Shown in pieces: positions 1-7,981 of a stretch of 64,000 nt of DNA (positions within the stretch are counted from its first letter, which is position 1; every line of letters starts with the position of its first letter). The DNA is from Prevotella sp. tf2-5 (GTDB lineage Bacteria; Bacteroidota; Bacteroidia; Bacteroidales; Bacteroidaceae), in contig NZ_FOWK01000005.1 in the NCBI RefSeq assembly GCF_900115435.1, forward strand, positions 184,003-248,002, read 5' to 3'. The notes beneath the pieces were generated by a model that was given only the letters and a program-made list of their open reading frames with translations, was not told the DNA's origin and did not search any database. Made by a program: the position numbers and the translations under genes.

Positions 1-285
1 TTTGTTGAAAGGCAGTATCACGCAACGGTCGATGCCCGTTTCCTCTAAGAGCCCCATACGTTCCTCGAAGGTTGTCAACAGCTGAGGCTGCCAATCTGTA
101 TGTACTACTTCACGAGGATGGCGGTCGAACGTAATGACAGTCGTGGAGAGTCCATGCGCCTTGGCATAGTCACAAACATGACGAAGCACAAAGCGATGCC
201 CCCTGTGCACCCCGTCAAACATACCGATGGTTGCTACACAAGGAACGATAGCACAACAGCCTTTTTCTAATATCAGTCTCTCCAT
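1..285 (-). CDS. ribF: RibF, riboflavin kinase/FAD synthetase (5' part, runs off window)
   Basis: The first 95 codons read leftward from ATG at 285 and stay open to the window edge. Residues 21-30 read GMFDGVHRGH, the nucleotide-binding motif of the FAD synthetase (FMN adenylyltransferase) domain, followed by VITFDRHPREV, also typical of the family. RibF phosphorylates riboflavin to FMN and adenylylates FMN to FAD in the cytoplasm. Full-length proteins are about 310 residues, so the riboflavin kinase half lies outside the window. The gene is divergent from the tRNA-Met that follows. A possible -7 element (CAAAATTA on the plus strand, 295-302) lies just upstream of the start. Confidence 0.93.
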   Translation of the reverse strand, partial: MERLILEKGCCAIVPCVATIGMFDGVHRGHRFVLRHVCDYAKAHGLSTTVITFDRHPREVVHTDWQPQLLTTFEERMGLLEETGIDRCVILPFNK

Positions 286-321
286 TATGGAGGGCAAAAT
301 TACAAAAAAATATCTGAATAG

Positions 322-352
322 TTGCATTTTTAAAGAAAAAGCATTACCTTTG
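322..352 (+). promoter_or_regulatory. Promoter of tRNA-Met
   Basis: TTG at 322-324 and TACCTTTG at 345-352, separated by 20 bp, match the Bacteroidota -33/-7 promoter. The expected start point falls a few bases before the mature tRNA at 365. Confidence 0.7.
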
Positions 353-364
353 CACCGGTTTTTC

Positions 365-438
365 GGACTTGTAGCTCAGTTGGTTAGAGCAACAGACTCA
401 TAATCTGGAGGTCCCTGGTTCAAGCCCAGGCTGGTCCA
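365..438 (+). tRNA. tRNA-Met (anticodon CAT)
   Basis: A 74-nt cloverleaf. The acceptor strand GGACTTG pairs with the 3' CTGGTCC. The D arm has AGCTCAGTTGGTTAGAGC, the anticodon loop CTCATAA carries CAT, and the T arm CCTGG-TTCAAGC-CCAGG is intact. Whether it is elongator, initiator or the CAT-type tRNA modified to read AUA cannot be settled here. A mobile element begins about 50 bp downstream, and a 3' half-copy of a related tRNA lies beyond that element's far end. Confidence 0.93.
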
Positions 439-449
439 CACTAAAAATC

Positions 450-482
450 AAGCACTTACGAGTTTCTCGCAAGTGCTTTTTT
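450..482 (+). terminator. Intrinsic terminator after tRNA-Met
   Basis: Stem AAGCACTTACGAG (450-462), loop TTT and CTCGCAAGTGCTT (466-478) with one mismatch, running into a T tract. Confidence 0.8.
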
Positions 483-486
483 AATG

Positions 487-521
487 TCTGCGTAAACAAT
501 GCGTAAACAAACTATTTCAGT
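487..521 (+). repeat. Left copy of 35-bp direct repeat, putative attL
   Basis: Identical over 35 bp to 15394-15428. It contains two copies of TGCGTAAACA spaced 11 bp apart, as expected for paired integrase core-binding sites. Confidence 0.75.
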
Positions 522-661
522 CTCCGCTTTTCGGGCACCCAGTATCATAGAGTATCTATGATGCATTTTAGTCAGAATGGCCCTCAATATGCACAGAACA
601 AATACGACGAGAAGCTGCAGAAGGCTTACATGAAATATAAATAGCAAGAATCTTATATAAC

Positions 662-702
662 AAAAAAGGAAGGACAAAACCCATATTGAAGTTTTGCCCT
701 TT
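662..702 (-). terminator. Terminator of the leftward surface-protein operon
   Basis: CAAAAC (675-680) pairs with GTTTTG (691-696), with further GG/CC pairing outside. On the minus strand the hairpin runs into a T tract (complement of 661-668). Confidence 0.6.
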
Positions 703-735
703 CTTTGTTATAAATAATTATGTACGATACTAACG

Positions 736-945
736 TCATTTGTCGTCTGGCATATCGTCTTTTTCAATATTGGGATAGCCCAATTCTTTCGCACGTTTGG
801 GATTGCGCTTAATCCATTCGCGCAATCTCTTGGCGTGCTCTTTGGCATTGCTTTTATGGCAGCGTCTGATATAGAACTGAAACCACAACCCAAAGATGAC
901 AAAGCCAACCAGAACGATTAATGCTATTATTTGAATTATACTCAT
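736..945 (-). CDS. Small single-pass membrane protein of unknown function
   Basis: A 69-residue product. Residues 3-24 are a strongly hydrophobic helix (IIQIIALIVLVGFVIFGLWF), followed by a basic, helical cytoplasmic-type tail rich in K, R and E. It lies at the left end of the mobile element, 13 bp downstream of the short KP peptide gene and 34 bp before an intrinsic terminator, so it is probably the last gene of the operon headed by the secreted protein at 4608-4877. I recognise no family. The N-terminal membrane anchor with a charged tail would fit a small envelope accessory protein, but that is inference. Confidence 0.55.
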   Translation of the reverse strand: MSIIQIIALIVLVGFVIFGLWFQFYIRRCHKSNAKEHAKRLREWIKRNPKRAKELGYPNIEKDDMPDDK

Positions 946-958
946 AGCCCATCAGATA

Positions 959-1105
959 TTATTCCAGCCAATCGTCATAGTCTGGTATCTCATTGGGCGG
1001 AGTAGGCTCTGGATCTGTATAACTACCACTACCAGCCAGCAACTGCATCCGATGCGTCAACCGTATAGCTCTACAAGTAGGCTTCACATATTTCTCTTTT
1101 TCCAT
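959..1105 (-). CDS. Short peptide, KP/LL-SG type, next to a surface protein
   Basis: A 48-residue product starting at ATG 1105, 12 bp below the stop of the large surface protein, so the two are very likely co-transcribed. It begins MEKEKYVKPTCRA, has a mid-region QLLAGSGSY and an acidic, proline-rich tail (TDPEPTPP) ending in DDWLE. It has no signal peptide or membrane segment. Its plan matches the 44-residue peptide at 61398-61532: basic start with Y-x-KP, then LL-x-x-SG, then an acidic proline-rich end. That peptide also adjoins a surface lipoprotein gene. Similar short reading frames are common in Prevotella, but I know of no assigned function. The LL..SG region followed by an acidic tail could suit a leader/core precursor peptide, though no modification enzyme lies beside it. 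Confidence 0.6.
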   Translation of the reverse strand: MEKEKYVKPTCRAIRLTHRMQLLAGSGSYTDPEPTPPNEIPDYDDWLE

Positions 1106-1117
1106 TGTATGTACTAT

Positions 1118-4100
1118 TTACTTTATAATTACTTTTCTTCCGTTATTAATATATAAGCCGCTCTTGCTTGGCTTTCCGCTAAGACGAACACCGTCTATTG
1201 TGTACCATCCGTCAAATGTAACGTCACCTGTCTTGGTGTCAATCTCACCGATACTGGTAGTCTCCCCATTGGCTCCTACAAGTTTGACAGTGATGCGCTG
1301 TGGCAGTTCTACTTCGTTAGAGGCAGAGCGAGTCATTCTTCGGGCAGAGGCAGAATTAGGTTCCTGCTCTGAGTCCTCAGGCTTAACCCACTCTAAATAG
1401 CATGACGTAGGACGAATCTTTGCGCCGCTCTTCACTCTCACGAAGTCGCCGGCCACGACGAGTTGTTCGTCCACCTCCTTGGTCGCTCCTGCGAAGCCGT
1501 ACACCTTGCCGATTTCTTCGGAGTTCTCGCTGTCGCTCCAGTAGCGAGGCTGGTAGGTGCCTTTGAAATTCCATTTGTTCCACGAATATGTGCCATCACT
1601 GCCGTCGTACTCGGTCTGCTTGTTACCGCGTTCGTAACCCTCAGTGAAGATATCGAAGCCTTGGTAGTAGTCGTCCCCATTAGTGAAGTAGAGGTATTTA
1701 GCGTCCTCACCAGGCATGAAGAGATACGGCGTGTTGGCCTTCATCGTGGTCTCAGTCGTTTCGTTAGAGCCTTCCACGCCCACTTCCTTCATCACGGCAA
1801 TCCACATGTTAAACGGCACTTCCTCAATGCCTGCGAACTCGTAGAACTTTCCCTCCGAAATGTTGTCATATTCACCCCGCCTGATATCGTTCTTCGTGAA
1901 GTCGAACGGCAGCATGATGGTCACGGCCTTGTCTCTGGTGAACGGACGGTTGTAACGCAGGTAATTTGTCCTCTGTTTCGTCTTGACATCCTTGATGCCG
2001 AGCGGCATGTCATCGTACTCGATGATGTAGCTCTTCTCCCCGCTGTAGCTGTACGTCTCCACTAGGTCACCGTATGTCGGCGTATAGTACTTGCCGTCGA
2101 AGACCATGGTGTGGCCATAGACCTTCAGGAAGCCGTGGTCGGTCGGGGTGCCAAAGTGGGCGAAATTGTCGGGAGCGTCGGCCGATTCCACAGCGGGCGA
2201 GCCTTGCTTCAGGAAGTGCGTGGCGACGAAGAAGCAGTTTTTCAGCGTGCCCTCGCCTTGGTTGTTGCTGCGGTGGAAGAACGTGCTGTTCTTGTTGTTG
2301 TCATATCCCCACAGCAGTTCGCACTTGTTGCCATTGTTGTCGTACTGGCCTTCGATGAAGAGGCAGTCTTCCAGTATGGCATATCCGTACTGTGACATGG
2401 CACCGATGAATCCGCCGCAGCCATAAGTCTGGTTCCAGGTGTTCGGGTTGTAGATGAGTCCGTCGAACACGCAGCCCGTAATGTGGCATTGGTTGTAATG
2501 CGAACTCAGGAGACCCACGAAGCCGCCGATTCCGACGTTCGCGCTGAGGGTATTGCTGTCGAAGGTGGTGCTGATTTGGGTGCTCACGTGGCAGTCGCGG
2601 ATGGTGAGGTTGCCGTTAGCACTGCCCACCAGACCGCCCAAGTAGGAATTGGTGCCGCCCTCAATCAGTCCCGTCACGTGGAGGTTACTGATGGTGGCGC
2701 CGTCGGTGTTCTGGAAGGGAGCGGTGTACATGGCATCGGCAGTGCGGTTGAACGTCAGCGTGTTGCCCTTGCCGTCGAACGTTCCTTTGAACGGATGCAC
2801 CATGCCCGCCATCGTTGTCACGCTGATGTTGGCGGCGAGTTCTACGGTCTTTCCGCTAAAGCCGTCGAGATTGGCATCATACTGTATGCGCTGACAGAAG
2901 TAGTTCCAGCCGTCGGCGTTCTTGATGGTGTAGGTGTCGCCGTCCTGCGCGAAGTTGTCGGCATTCATCGGGAACGTGAACGTGGCACCGAGGGTGACGT
3001 TCTCATTGGGCATGGCGAACGTGTAGGTGTTGTCGCCGTTGTCGGTGATGCCGCTGCCGATGCTCAGGCTTGTGTTGTCGCCCGTCACGGTCAGCGTCGT
3101 CAGGCTCTCGCCCATCTTCGGTGTGAAGGTGACGGTGATGTTTTCGCCCGCCATGGCTCCTGTCTTGTTAACGCTGAACTGCGGGTAGTCGTTGGTAATA
3201 TAGTGTCCCTCAATGACGCTGAAATTCGTGGTCAGCACATAGTTCGTGCTGTTGATTCTGACGGTGGCGCGGGCAGTGTAGTTGCCTGCGACATAAGGTG
3301 CGGACGTTGTCCAACTGCTGCTGCCTTGCGGAGCGTATTCGACGGTACATGTGGCTCCGAGTTGCGTGTCCTCGTTGAAGTCGCTTACCGCCGGGGTAAT
3401 CGTTGCGTAAACGGGACGAGATGGTTCGGCCATGCCGTCGGCGGCGTTAAGCGTTAGCGTGAAATGATGACTGGCACCGTACAGGGCCACATGGTCGGCA
3501 TCGGTGCTGGTGCAGGTGGCAGTCAGCATGCTACCGCTGGCAGTGATAGATGATGAAGTGAACGTATGCCCGAGGTCAGCCTTCTGCTCCTTCACCAAGG
3601 TCACCTTGATGCTGCCATTATTCATAAAGTCAAAGCGCTGATTGGATACATTTCCTGATGCAGTCTTGACGAAAGTGAACCTCAGATAATTGCTGGTGTT
3701 TACGTCTATTTCGCCCGTGAAGGTGACGCTACTGCCAGATGTGTCATCCGTTGACGCAAAGTAATCACTGTTCCCGTTTTTCAGATTCGCTGTGCCGTTG
3801 CTTACGGAAAGACTCATGCCAGCAGGACTGAAGTTAATGTTATTGATCTCGACCTTAGTCACCTTGCCTGTGAGATACGGGAAGGTTACTTGAAGCTGGT
3901 TTTCAATGGCTTTGTGGAATAAGTAGTACCCGGCACTTCCCCATAGATTCCAACCAGGAGTGCCAGTCCATGTATAGCGCATCGTATTGCCGTTACTGAC
4001 AAAGTCGGCAGAGTTTCCAGATATAGTGTATTGCATACTGCTTTGGTCAGACATGTTCCACGTCAATTCCACCTTGGGCGTTGCCTCCTTGAACTGCAAC

Positions 4101-4600
4101 TCGCCAAGCTGGAATGTACCGTTGTTTCGTCTTGTTGCCTCGAAGCGGAAATACTTGTAGGCTTTCGTGTTGCTTTCGATGCTGAATTCCTTCGAGGTGC
4201 GGTCGGCCTCTGGCAGTTGGTCACCGTTGCTGTTGTCAACGGTTGCAATAGTAGTCCACTCGTCGGTCTTGTTCAGTTTCGCCTTGATAGTCCACGTTGC
4301 TGGATTGTAAGCAAAGGAGTAATAATCACCCGTCCAGAGAATATACTTCTTGGGGACGAAGGCACGTGAGTAATGAAACTCCACCCAGGGATTGGCTTTG
4401 CTGAGGGAGTAAATCGTGCTTGTGTTTCCGTCCACCAAATTACCATAGTCATACGCTGGATCCCAGTTCGTCGCCTGCCCGTCATCGACGGTAGGCACCT
4501 CAGTGACAAGGTCGTAAACTGCTGCTTCCTGCGCCCACGTCGTCTGCGCCATCGTGAGCATAGCGGTGAGGGTGAGGATAAAATTGAATATTCTTTTCAT
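1118..4600 (-). CDS. Large secreted surface protein with discoidin-like and GLUG-like regions
   Basis: A 1160-residue protein with an N-terminal signal peptide (cleavage near TTWAQ-EA, residues 20-25). Residues of about 30-170 resemble an F5/8 type C (discoidin) carbohydrate-binding fold (NLVDGNTSTIYS, PWVEFHY, YKYFRFEATR). Ig-like segments follow. About residues 560-760 hold glycine-rich GLUG-like repeats (GGLVGSANGNL, GGFVGLLSS, GGFIGAMSQ), common in Bacteroidota adhesins. The C-terminus (WYTIDGVRLSGKPSKSGLYI..) resembles the short sorting tail seen on many secreted Prevotella proteins. It lies in an operon with 4608-4877 and 959-1105, downstream of the invertible segment at 5030-5216. It is probably a phase-variable surface antigen or adhesin; the ligand is unknown. 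Confidence 0.8.
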   Translation of the reverse strand: MKRIFNFILTLTAMLTMAQTTWAQEAAVYDLVTEVPTVDDGQATNWDPAYDYGNLVDGNTSTIYSLSKANPWVEFHYSRAFVPKKYILWTGDYYSFAYNPATWTIKAKLNKTDEWTTIATVDNSNGDQLPEADRTSKEFSIESNTKAYKYFRFEATRRNNGTFQLGELQFKEATPKVELTWNMSDQSSMQYTISGNSADFVSNGNTMRYTWTGTPGWNLWGSAGYYLFHKAIENQLQVTFPYLTGKVTKVEINNINFSPAGMSLSVSNGTANLKNGNSDYFASTDDTSGSSVTFTGEIDVNTSNYLRFTFVKTASGNVSNQRFDFMNNGSIKVTLVKEQKADLGHTFTSSSITASGSMLTATCTSTDADHVALYGASHHFTLTLNAADGMAEPSRPVYATITPAVSDFNEDTQLGATCTVEYAPQGSSSWTTSAPYVAGNYTARATVRINSTNYVLTTNFSVIEGHYITNDYPQFSVNKTGAMAGENITVTFTPKMGESLTTLTVTGDNTSLSIGSGITDNGDNTYTFAMPNENVTLGATFTFPMNADNFAQDGDTYTIKNADGWNYFCQRIQYDANLDGFSGKTVELAANISVTTMAGMVHPFKGTFDGKGNTLTFNRTADAMYTAPFQNTDGATISNLHVTGLIEGGTNSYLGGLVGSANGNLTIRDCHVSTQISTTFDSNTLSANVGIGGFVGLLSSHYNQCHITGCVFDGLIYNPNTWNQTYGCGGFIGAMSQYGYAILEDCLFIEGQYDNNGNKCELLWGYDNNKNSTFFHRSNNQGEGTLKNCFFVATHFLKQGSPAVESADAPDNFAHFGTPTDHGFLKVYGHTMVFDGKYYTPTYGDLVETYSYSGEKSYIIEYDDMPLGIKDVKTKQRTNYLRYNRPFTRDKAVTIMLPFDFTKNDIRRGEYDNISEGKFYEFAGIEEVPFNMWIAVMKEVGVEGSNETTETTMKANTPYLFMPGEDAKYLYFTNGDDYYQGFDIFTEGYERGNKQTEYDGSDGTYSWNKWNFKGTYQPRYWSDSENSEEIGKVYGFAGATKEVDEQLVVAGDFVRVKSGAKIRPTSCYLEWVKPEDSEQEPNSASARRMTRSASNEVELPQRITVKLVGANGETTSIGEIDTKTGDVTFDGWYTIDGVRLSGKPSKSGLYINNGRKVIIK

Positions 4601-4607
4601 TGTAATT

Positions 4608-4877
4608 CTATATCATTATTTGTTGTAGACAATAAATGTGCTGTATAAGGAGAGAAACATATTTGTACTGATTATTTTCATAGATATAATCAGGAATGTA
4701 AACCGTGTCTCCCTCTTCAGAAGGGAAAAACGTAAGTGATAGACCGATGACACCTGATGATGGATCGTAAAAAGGAGCAAAGTTAAAAACATCTGGATCA
4801 TCAACGATGGTCGCATTTGCACTCAACGGTATGCCGAGCAGTACCGTGAGAAAAAGAGAATAAATGAACTTTCTCAT
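4608..4877 (-). CDS. Small secreted protein heading the surface-protein operon
   Basis: An 89-residue product with a clear signal peptide (MRKFIYSLFLTVLLGIPLSANA). I chose ATG at 4877 because the upstream in-frame start is a TTG giving only three extra residues before it. The mature part is short and aromatic (DVFNFAPFYDP, YIPDYIYENNQYKYVSLL), and no family is recognised. It is 7 bp upstream of the large surface protein, so the two form one transcript with a leader of about 150 bases reaching back to the inverted repeats at 5030-5216. The abrupt end soon after YKYVSLL could mean a truncated copy of a longer protein. Confidence 0.6.
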   Translation of the reverse strand: MRKFIYSLFLTVLLGIPLSANATIVDDPDVFNFAPFYDPSSGVIGLSLTFFPSEEGDTVYIPDYIYENNQYKYVSLLIQHIYCLQQIMI

Positions 4878-5029
4878 AATGGTCAATTTTTATTTTATTG
4901 TATTCTGTTATCACGTAACTATCTATTGCAACCACTCCTATTATTCTTTGTTTTGCCTTTCGGCATTCTGTGGTCTTTATCAAGAATATCCGCAATTCTA
5001 TTGCTCTAAATGAAAGTTTGTCCCATTCG

Positions 5030-5216
5030 TCTCTTTCTAAGAGACGTAGAGCAGTAGAAATACCCGAAAAAAAGGTCTATCTGGCAGTTTTGTTTATCAA
5101 TTTGCTAAACAAAGTGTCAAAATGAGTGTCAAAATGCAACTTTTCTTTTATAATAATGTGTGTTTTTAAGAAAAAAGTGTATCTTTGTACCCAAATATCC
5201 GTCTCTTAGAAAGAGA
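5030..5216. promoter_or_regulatory. Putative invertible promoter segment (phase switch), OFF orientation
   Basis: A 17-bp sequence at 5030-5046 (TCTCTTTCTAAGAGACG) recurs perfectly inverted at 5200-5216. Between them are 153 bp holding one good Bacteroidota promoter at its right end, pointing right. The surface-protein operon reads left from 4877, and a tyrosine recombinase gene ends 28 bp right of the right repeat. Inverting the segment would turn the promoter toward the operon. Each repeat is itself nearly palindromic (left one: CGTCTCTT-TCT-AAGAGACG). This matches the known layout of Bacteroides invertible promoters controlled by tyrosine recombinases; actual inversion is inferred. Confidence 0.7.
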
Positions 5217-5237
5217 TTGAGAAATTTGCTAAACAAA
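5099..5237 (+). repeat. Direct repeats inside and beside the invertible segment
   Basis: The 15-mer AATTTGCTAAACAAA occurs at 5099-5113 (inside the segment) and 5223-5237 (just outside the right inverted repeat). A tandem 12-mer AGTGTCAAAATG occurs at 5113-5124 and 5125-5136. They may be recombinase accessory sites. Confidence 0.45.
5157..5187 (+). promoter_or_regulatory. Promoter inside the invertible segment
   Basis: TGTG at 5157-5160 (one change from TTTG), 19 bp, then TATCTTTG at 5180-5187. It points right, away from the surface operon and against the 3' end of the recombinase gene. Confidence 0.65.
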
Positions 5238-5244
5238 TCCTTGT

Positions 5245-6438
5245 TTACAACAATCCCAGAATCATCTTGTTTGCTTTATCAACAACCGACGTTTCCAGTG
5301 AAGCGAGGTATATTTGTGTCGTTGCTTCTGAGTCATGACCCATTCCTTCGCTGATTACTGACAAAGGCACATTCTTCGCTTTGGCTGCACTCGCCCATGA
5401 ATGACGAGCCACATACATGGTGAGTGGTCGTTGGAGTTGAAGCATTTCCGAGAGGTCTTTCAAGTGGTAGTTGACTAAGTGAAGAGCATTGTCGTACTGT
5501 TTCCTTTCGTTACCTTGTTTTGTAATGATAGGGAGAAAGAAATCTGTCTTGTTTTCAGGGTATTTGGCTATGATTTCAGTCATACACTTTTCCCACTTGA
5601 TACTCAGCTCCTGGCCTGTCTTTCGTCTTCGATAAGTCAGGATTCCGTTCTGAAGGTCGGTCTTTTTGAGATAAGCCATATCCACGAAAGACATTCCTCT
5701 GGTATAGAAACTGAATAGGAACATGTCACGTGCAAAGTCCAATGAAGGTTTCATGGATAAGTCCAACTCCTTTAGGGCTTTAATTGCCTTGATAGGTATA
5801 GCTCGTTTCACGGTCTTATCCACTCCCGTATAGACGTGACGGAAGGGATATTGCTGTGCTGTCAATCCTTTCTCCACTGCACGATTATAGACAGCCCGAA
5901 GGTTACGCATATAGAACGAAATGGTGTTCATGCGTACCTCTCTGGTTTTCAAGTAGGCTTCATACATGAGCATCATGTCAGATGTGATACCGTCCAGAGG
6001 AACATCCTGCTCGTCCCGGAATGCCATAAAGCTTTTAAGCGTGGCAGTATAGGTCTCGGACGTGCGTACTTTACCCAACTGTTTCAGTTGAGCTATGACA
6101 CCATGCATAAAGGTAAAGAGGGAGGACTCCTTGGTCAGTTTATGGAACATGGTAATCACGTCGTCTGCCGTGAAGCGATGACGCTCCGTGTCCAACGAGC
6201 GGACAACCTTTTCCAGACGGGCCACATCCCATGCCAAACGTTCCTGAATGCCAAGCAAGTGGTTTGAGCGGTTGCCATTTACAATAACGCTTTCCGACTC
6301 TGCATCCCATTCCTCAGCAAGAACTTTATAATCAGTATTCAACTGACGGACTACTCGGTTGTGGATAATCTGGAAATAGAGACCTCCCTCCTTGCCATCC
6401 ACTGTGGATGGTCTGAATTTTACCTTTATTGATGTCAT
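5245..6438 (-). CDS. Tyrosine site-specific recombinase, likely promoter invertase
   Basis: A 397-residue tyrosine recombinase from ATG 6438 (MTSIKVKFRPS, the usual family start; upstream in-frame codons would overlap the previous gene). It has an N-terminal arm-binding region, a SAM-like core-binding domain (about residues 85-190) and the catalytic domain. Visible catalytic residues are Arg in FYTRGMSF, Lys in YRRRKTGQE, Arg in MYVARHSWAS (Tyr replaces the first His of HxxR, as is usual in Bacteroidota), His in GMGHDSEATT and the nucleophile Tyr in QIYLASL. Its 3' end lies 28 bp from the inverted repeats at 5030-5216, the classic position of a dedicated invertase. It also lies downstream of mob genes, so a role in element integration or excision is possible, but another integrase (11679-13178) is present for that. 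Confidence 0.88.
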   Translation of the reverse strand: MTSIKVKFRPSTVDGKEGGLYFQIIHNRVVRQLNTDYKVLAEEWDAESESVIVNGNRSNHLLGIQERLAWDVARLEKVVRSLDTERHRFTADDVITMFHKLTKESSLFTFMHGVIAQLKQLGKVRTSETYTATLKSFMAFRDEQDVPLDGITSDMMLMYEAYLKTREVRMNTISFYMRNLRAVYNRAVEKGLTAQQYPFRHVYTGVDKTVKRAIPIKAIKALKELDLSMKPSLDFARDMFLFSFYTRGMSFVDMAYLKKTDLQNGILTYRRRKTGQELSIKWEKCMTEIIAKYPENKTDFFLPIITKQGNERKQYDNALHLVNYHLKDLSEMLQLQRPLTMYVARHSWASAAKAKNVPLSVISEGMGHDSEATTQIYLASLETSVVDKANKMILGLL

Positions 6439-6454
6439 AGGCATACCCTTCGTT

Positions 6455-7087
6455 TTATATTCCTGAGTGAATAAGGATGGCATGATACATCTGGTGCATC
6501 CTGGCATTGTCAACAGCCATGATACAAGTCAGAAAAACAGAGACAAACCAGACACTCACCATGATAATGATAAGCCAGTGCTTGAAATAAGAGGATGTGA
6601 AGAAACATTTGATATGATACCAAGGCAAGTGGAGGAATAGGTATGCAAACATCCCCTTTGTTGACTGAGGCTGCTGTGGTTTCAAAACTGTTTCTGTAGG
6701 TAACGGTTCATGGATGACCACAGTCGTAACGGGTGATGTAGCGGTATTGCGGTTCTTAATGATTTCCATTGCTTCAGTCAAAAGGGCTTGATATTTATTC
6801 AACAATTCCTCCGCTTTCGCCAATTTGTTATTCTCTTCACCATCTACTACAATCTCTGCTTTATTCTCTTTGAAATACTTCACTAATGCCTCATGGATAG
6901 CACTGGTAGCATTGAACTGATGCCTGAGAAAGTTGTATTCGCTGTCAAAACCATCTTTTTGAGCTATTACTCGCAGATAGCCGTTCTGCTGGTTGATAAG
7001 CCCAGCAAGATTGTCTATTTTTGAAATAAGTTCATCAAACGAGGTCGTTGGCTCGTCCTTCAATGGAGTGAGTCTGTTTTTTGCCAT
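6455..7087 (-). CDS. Mobilization-operon membrane protein
   Basis: A 210-residue protein starting 3 bp below the relaxase stop. Residues of about 15-130 are charged and coiled-coil-like (DELISKIDNLAGLINQQ, KAEELLNKYQALLTEAMEIIK). A proline-rich linker follows (HEPLPTETVLKPQQPQ), then a transmembrane helix at about 168-190 (WLIIIMVSVWFVSVFLTCIM). Position and architecture match the accessory membrane protein often found right after the relaxase in Bacteroides mobilizable elements. A plausible role is to link the relaxosome to the membrane or coupling protein. I cannot assign a named family. Confidence 0.7.
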   Translation of the reverse strand: MAKNRLTPLKDEPTTSFDELISKIDNLAGLINQQNGYLRVIAQKDGFDSEYNFLRHQFNATSAIHEALVKYFKENKAEIVVDGEENNKLAKAEELLNKYQALLTEAMEIIKNRNTATSPVTTVVIHEPLPTETVLKPQQPQSTKGMFAYLFLHLPWYHIKCFFTSSYFKHWLIIIMVSVWFVSVFLTCIMAVDNARMHQMYHAILIHSGI

Positions 7088-7090
7088 AAT

Positions 7091-7978
7091 TTATCTTTTA
7101 CGTTTACGCGGTATATAATTGTTTTTCTTATCTCTATCCTTGTCCTCGTCGTCATCGTCCTTGGAACTGGAACCGCCTCCACCACTAGATGATGGTACGA
7201 TATGCGGCTGCAACAGCATTTCTGCTGCGGCTGCACCGATGACATTGGCAGTCTCCAAGAATTGATTGATACTGTCGAAGCTCAGCGAATGGTCTATCTT
7301 TCCACCTGCAAAGGTGACGTTGCTTTCGTTGTCGGTGAAGGTCACTCCGCAAACGCTGCCATCGCTGTCTCGGACAAAATCCAGTGAAATGCCCTTGGGT
7401 GAGAGTACCTTGCACAAATCTTGCCATGAGCTACAACTTTTCAGGGATGCGTTTACCTCATCATAGATACGATACTTGATGACATCCTTGCCCTTCAGAC
7501 GTTCACGACGAACATTCTTCTTGCCCTTGCCAAAGGTGAGTCCGTACTCTCTGGTCAAAGCCTTAGTAATGGCGGCAGACTTGCGGAAGTTACAGTCTCC
7601 CATAATGGCATCACCATCGTTATTGACTCTGTTATAGACAATGTGAACGTGAGGATGTGGTTGATCTTGGTGACGGAACACGACGAACTGCGTGTTGACG
7701 ATTCCCATCCTCCGCATATACTCTCGGGCAATCTCTGCCATCAGGTCATTATTCACCTTTTCCTTATCGTTAGGCGAGAAGCTGAGTGAGATATGACCGA
7801 CGAAGTTTTTGACTCCAGGATGGGCTTTTGCCTGTGCCTTGAAACTGGCAGTGATAGCGGCATTGGAAGTAAGACTTACTCCATAGGATGCCACTACTAC
7901 TGCATCCTTCTTCACTATGTCGTTGGCATAGTTGACCAGTCCACCGAAGTTGTTTCCTGTATGAATCTTTGCTATCAT
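7091..7978 (-). CDS. MobA-type relaxase (relaxase/mobilization nuclease family)
   Basis: A 295-residue relaxase that would nick one strand at the element's oriT and pilot it during conjugative transfer. The N-terminus MIAKIHTGNNFGGLVNYAND has the catalytic-region signature of the family (Tyr in VNYAND is a candidate nucleophile). The metal-binding histidine triad is clear: HQDQPHPHVHIVYNRV at about residues 103-118. The C-terminus is low complexity (serine/glycine, then DDDDEDKDRDKKNN, ending basic), probably flexible. It sits 3 bp below the MobC stop and 3 bp above the membrane protein, forming one mob operon. Its length is at the short end for relaxases, as in other small Bacteroides mobilizable elements. 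Confidence 0.9.
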   Translation of the reverse strand: MIAKIHTGNNFGGLVNYANDIVKKDAVVVASYGVSLTSNAAITASFKAQAKAHPGVKNFVGHISLSFSPNDKEKVNNDLMAEIAREYMRRMGIVNTQFVVFRHQDQPHPHVHIVYNRVNNDGDAIMGDCNFRKSAAITKALTREYGLTFGKGKKNVRRERLKGKDVIKYRIYDEVNASLKSCSSWQDLCKVLSPKGISLDFVRDSDGSVCGVTFTDNESNVTFAGGKIDHSLSFDSINQFLETANVIGAAAAEMLLQPHIVPSSSGGGGSSSKDDDDEDKDRDKKNNYIPRKRKR

Positions 7979-7981
7979 AGT

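Noticed and set aside
558..644. Possible 28-codon gene on the plus strand inside the left end of the element (MMHFSQNGPQYAQ...)
   Set aside because: Very short, with no promoter and an open frame continuing upstream into the att repeat. It may be a gene remnant, but nothing supports expression.
2483..3457. 324-codon open frame antisense to the large surface protein
   Set aside because: It lies wholly inside the signal-peptide-bearing surface protein gene, and its arginine/valine-rich composition is typical of a shadow frame.
4801..4995. 64-codon leftward frame upstream of the secreted protein
   Set aside because: It overlaps the signal-peptide start at 4877 and the probable 5' leader, with no recognisable features.
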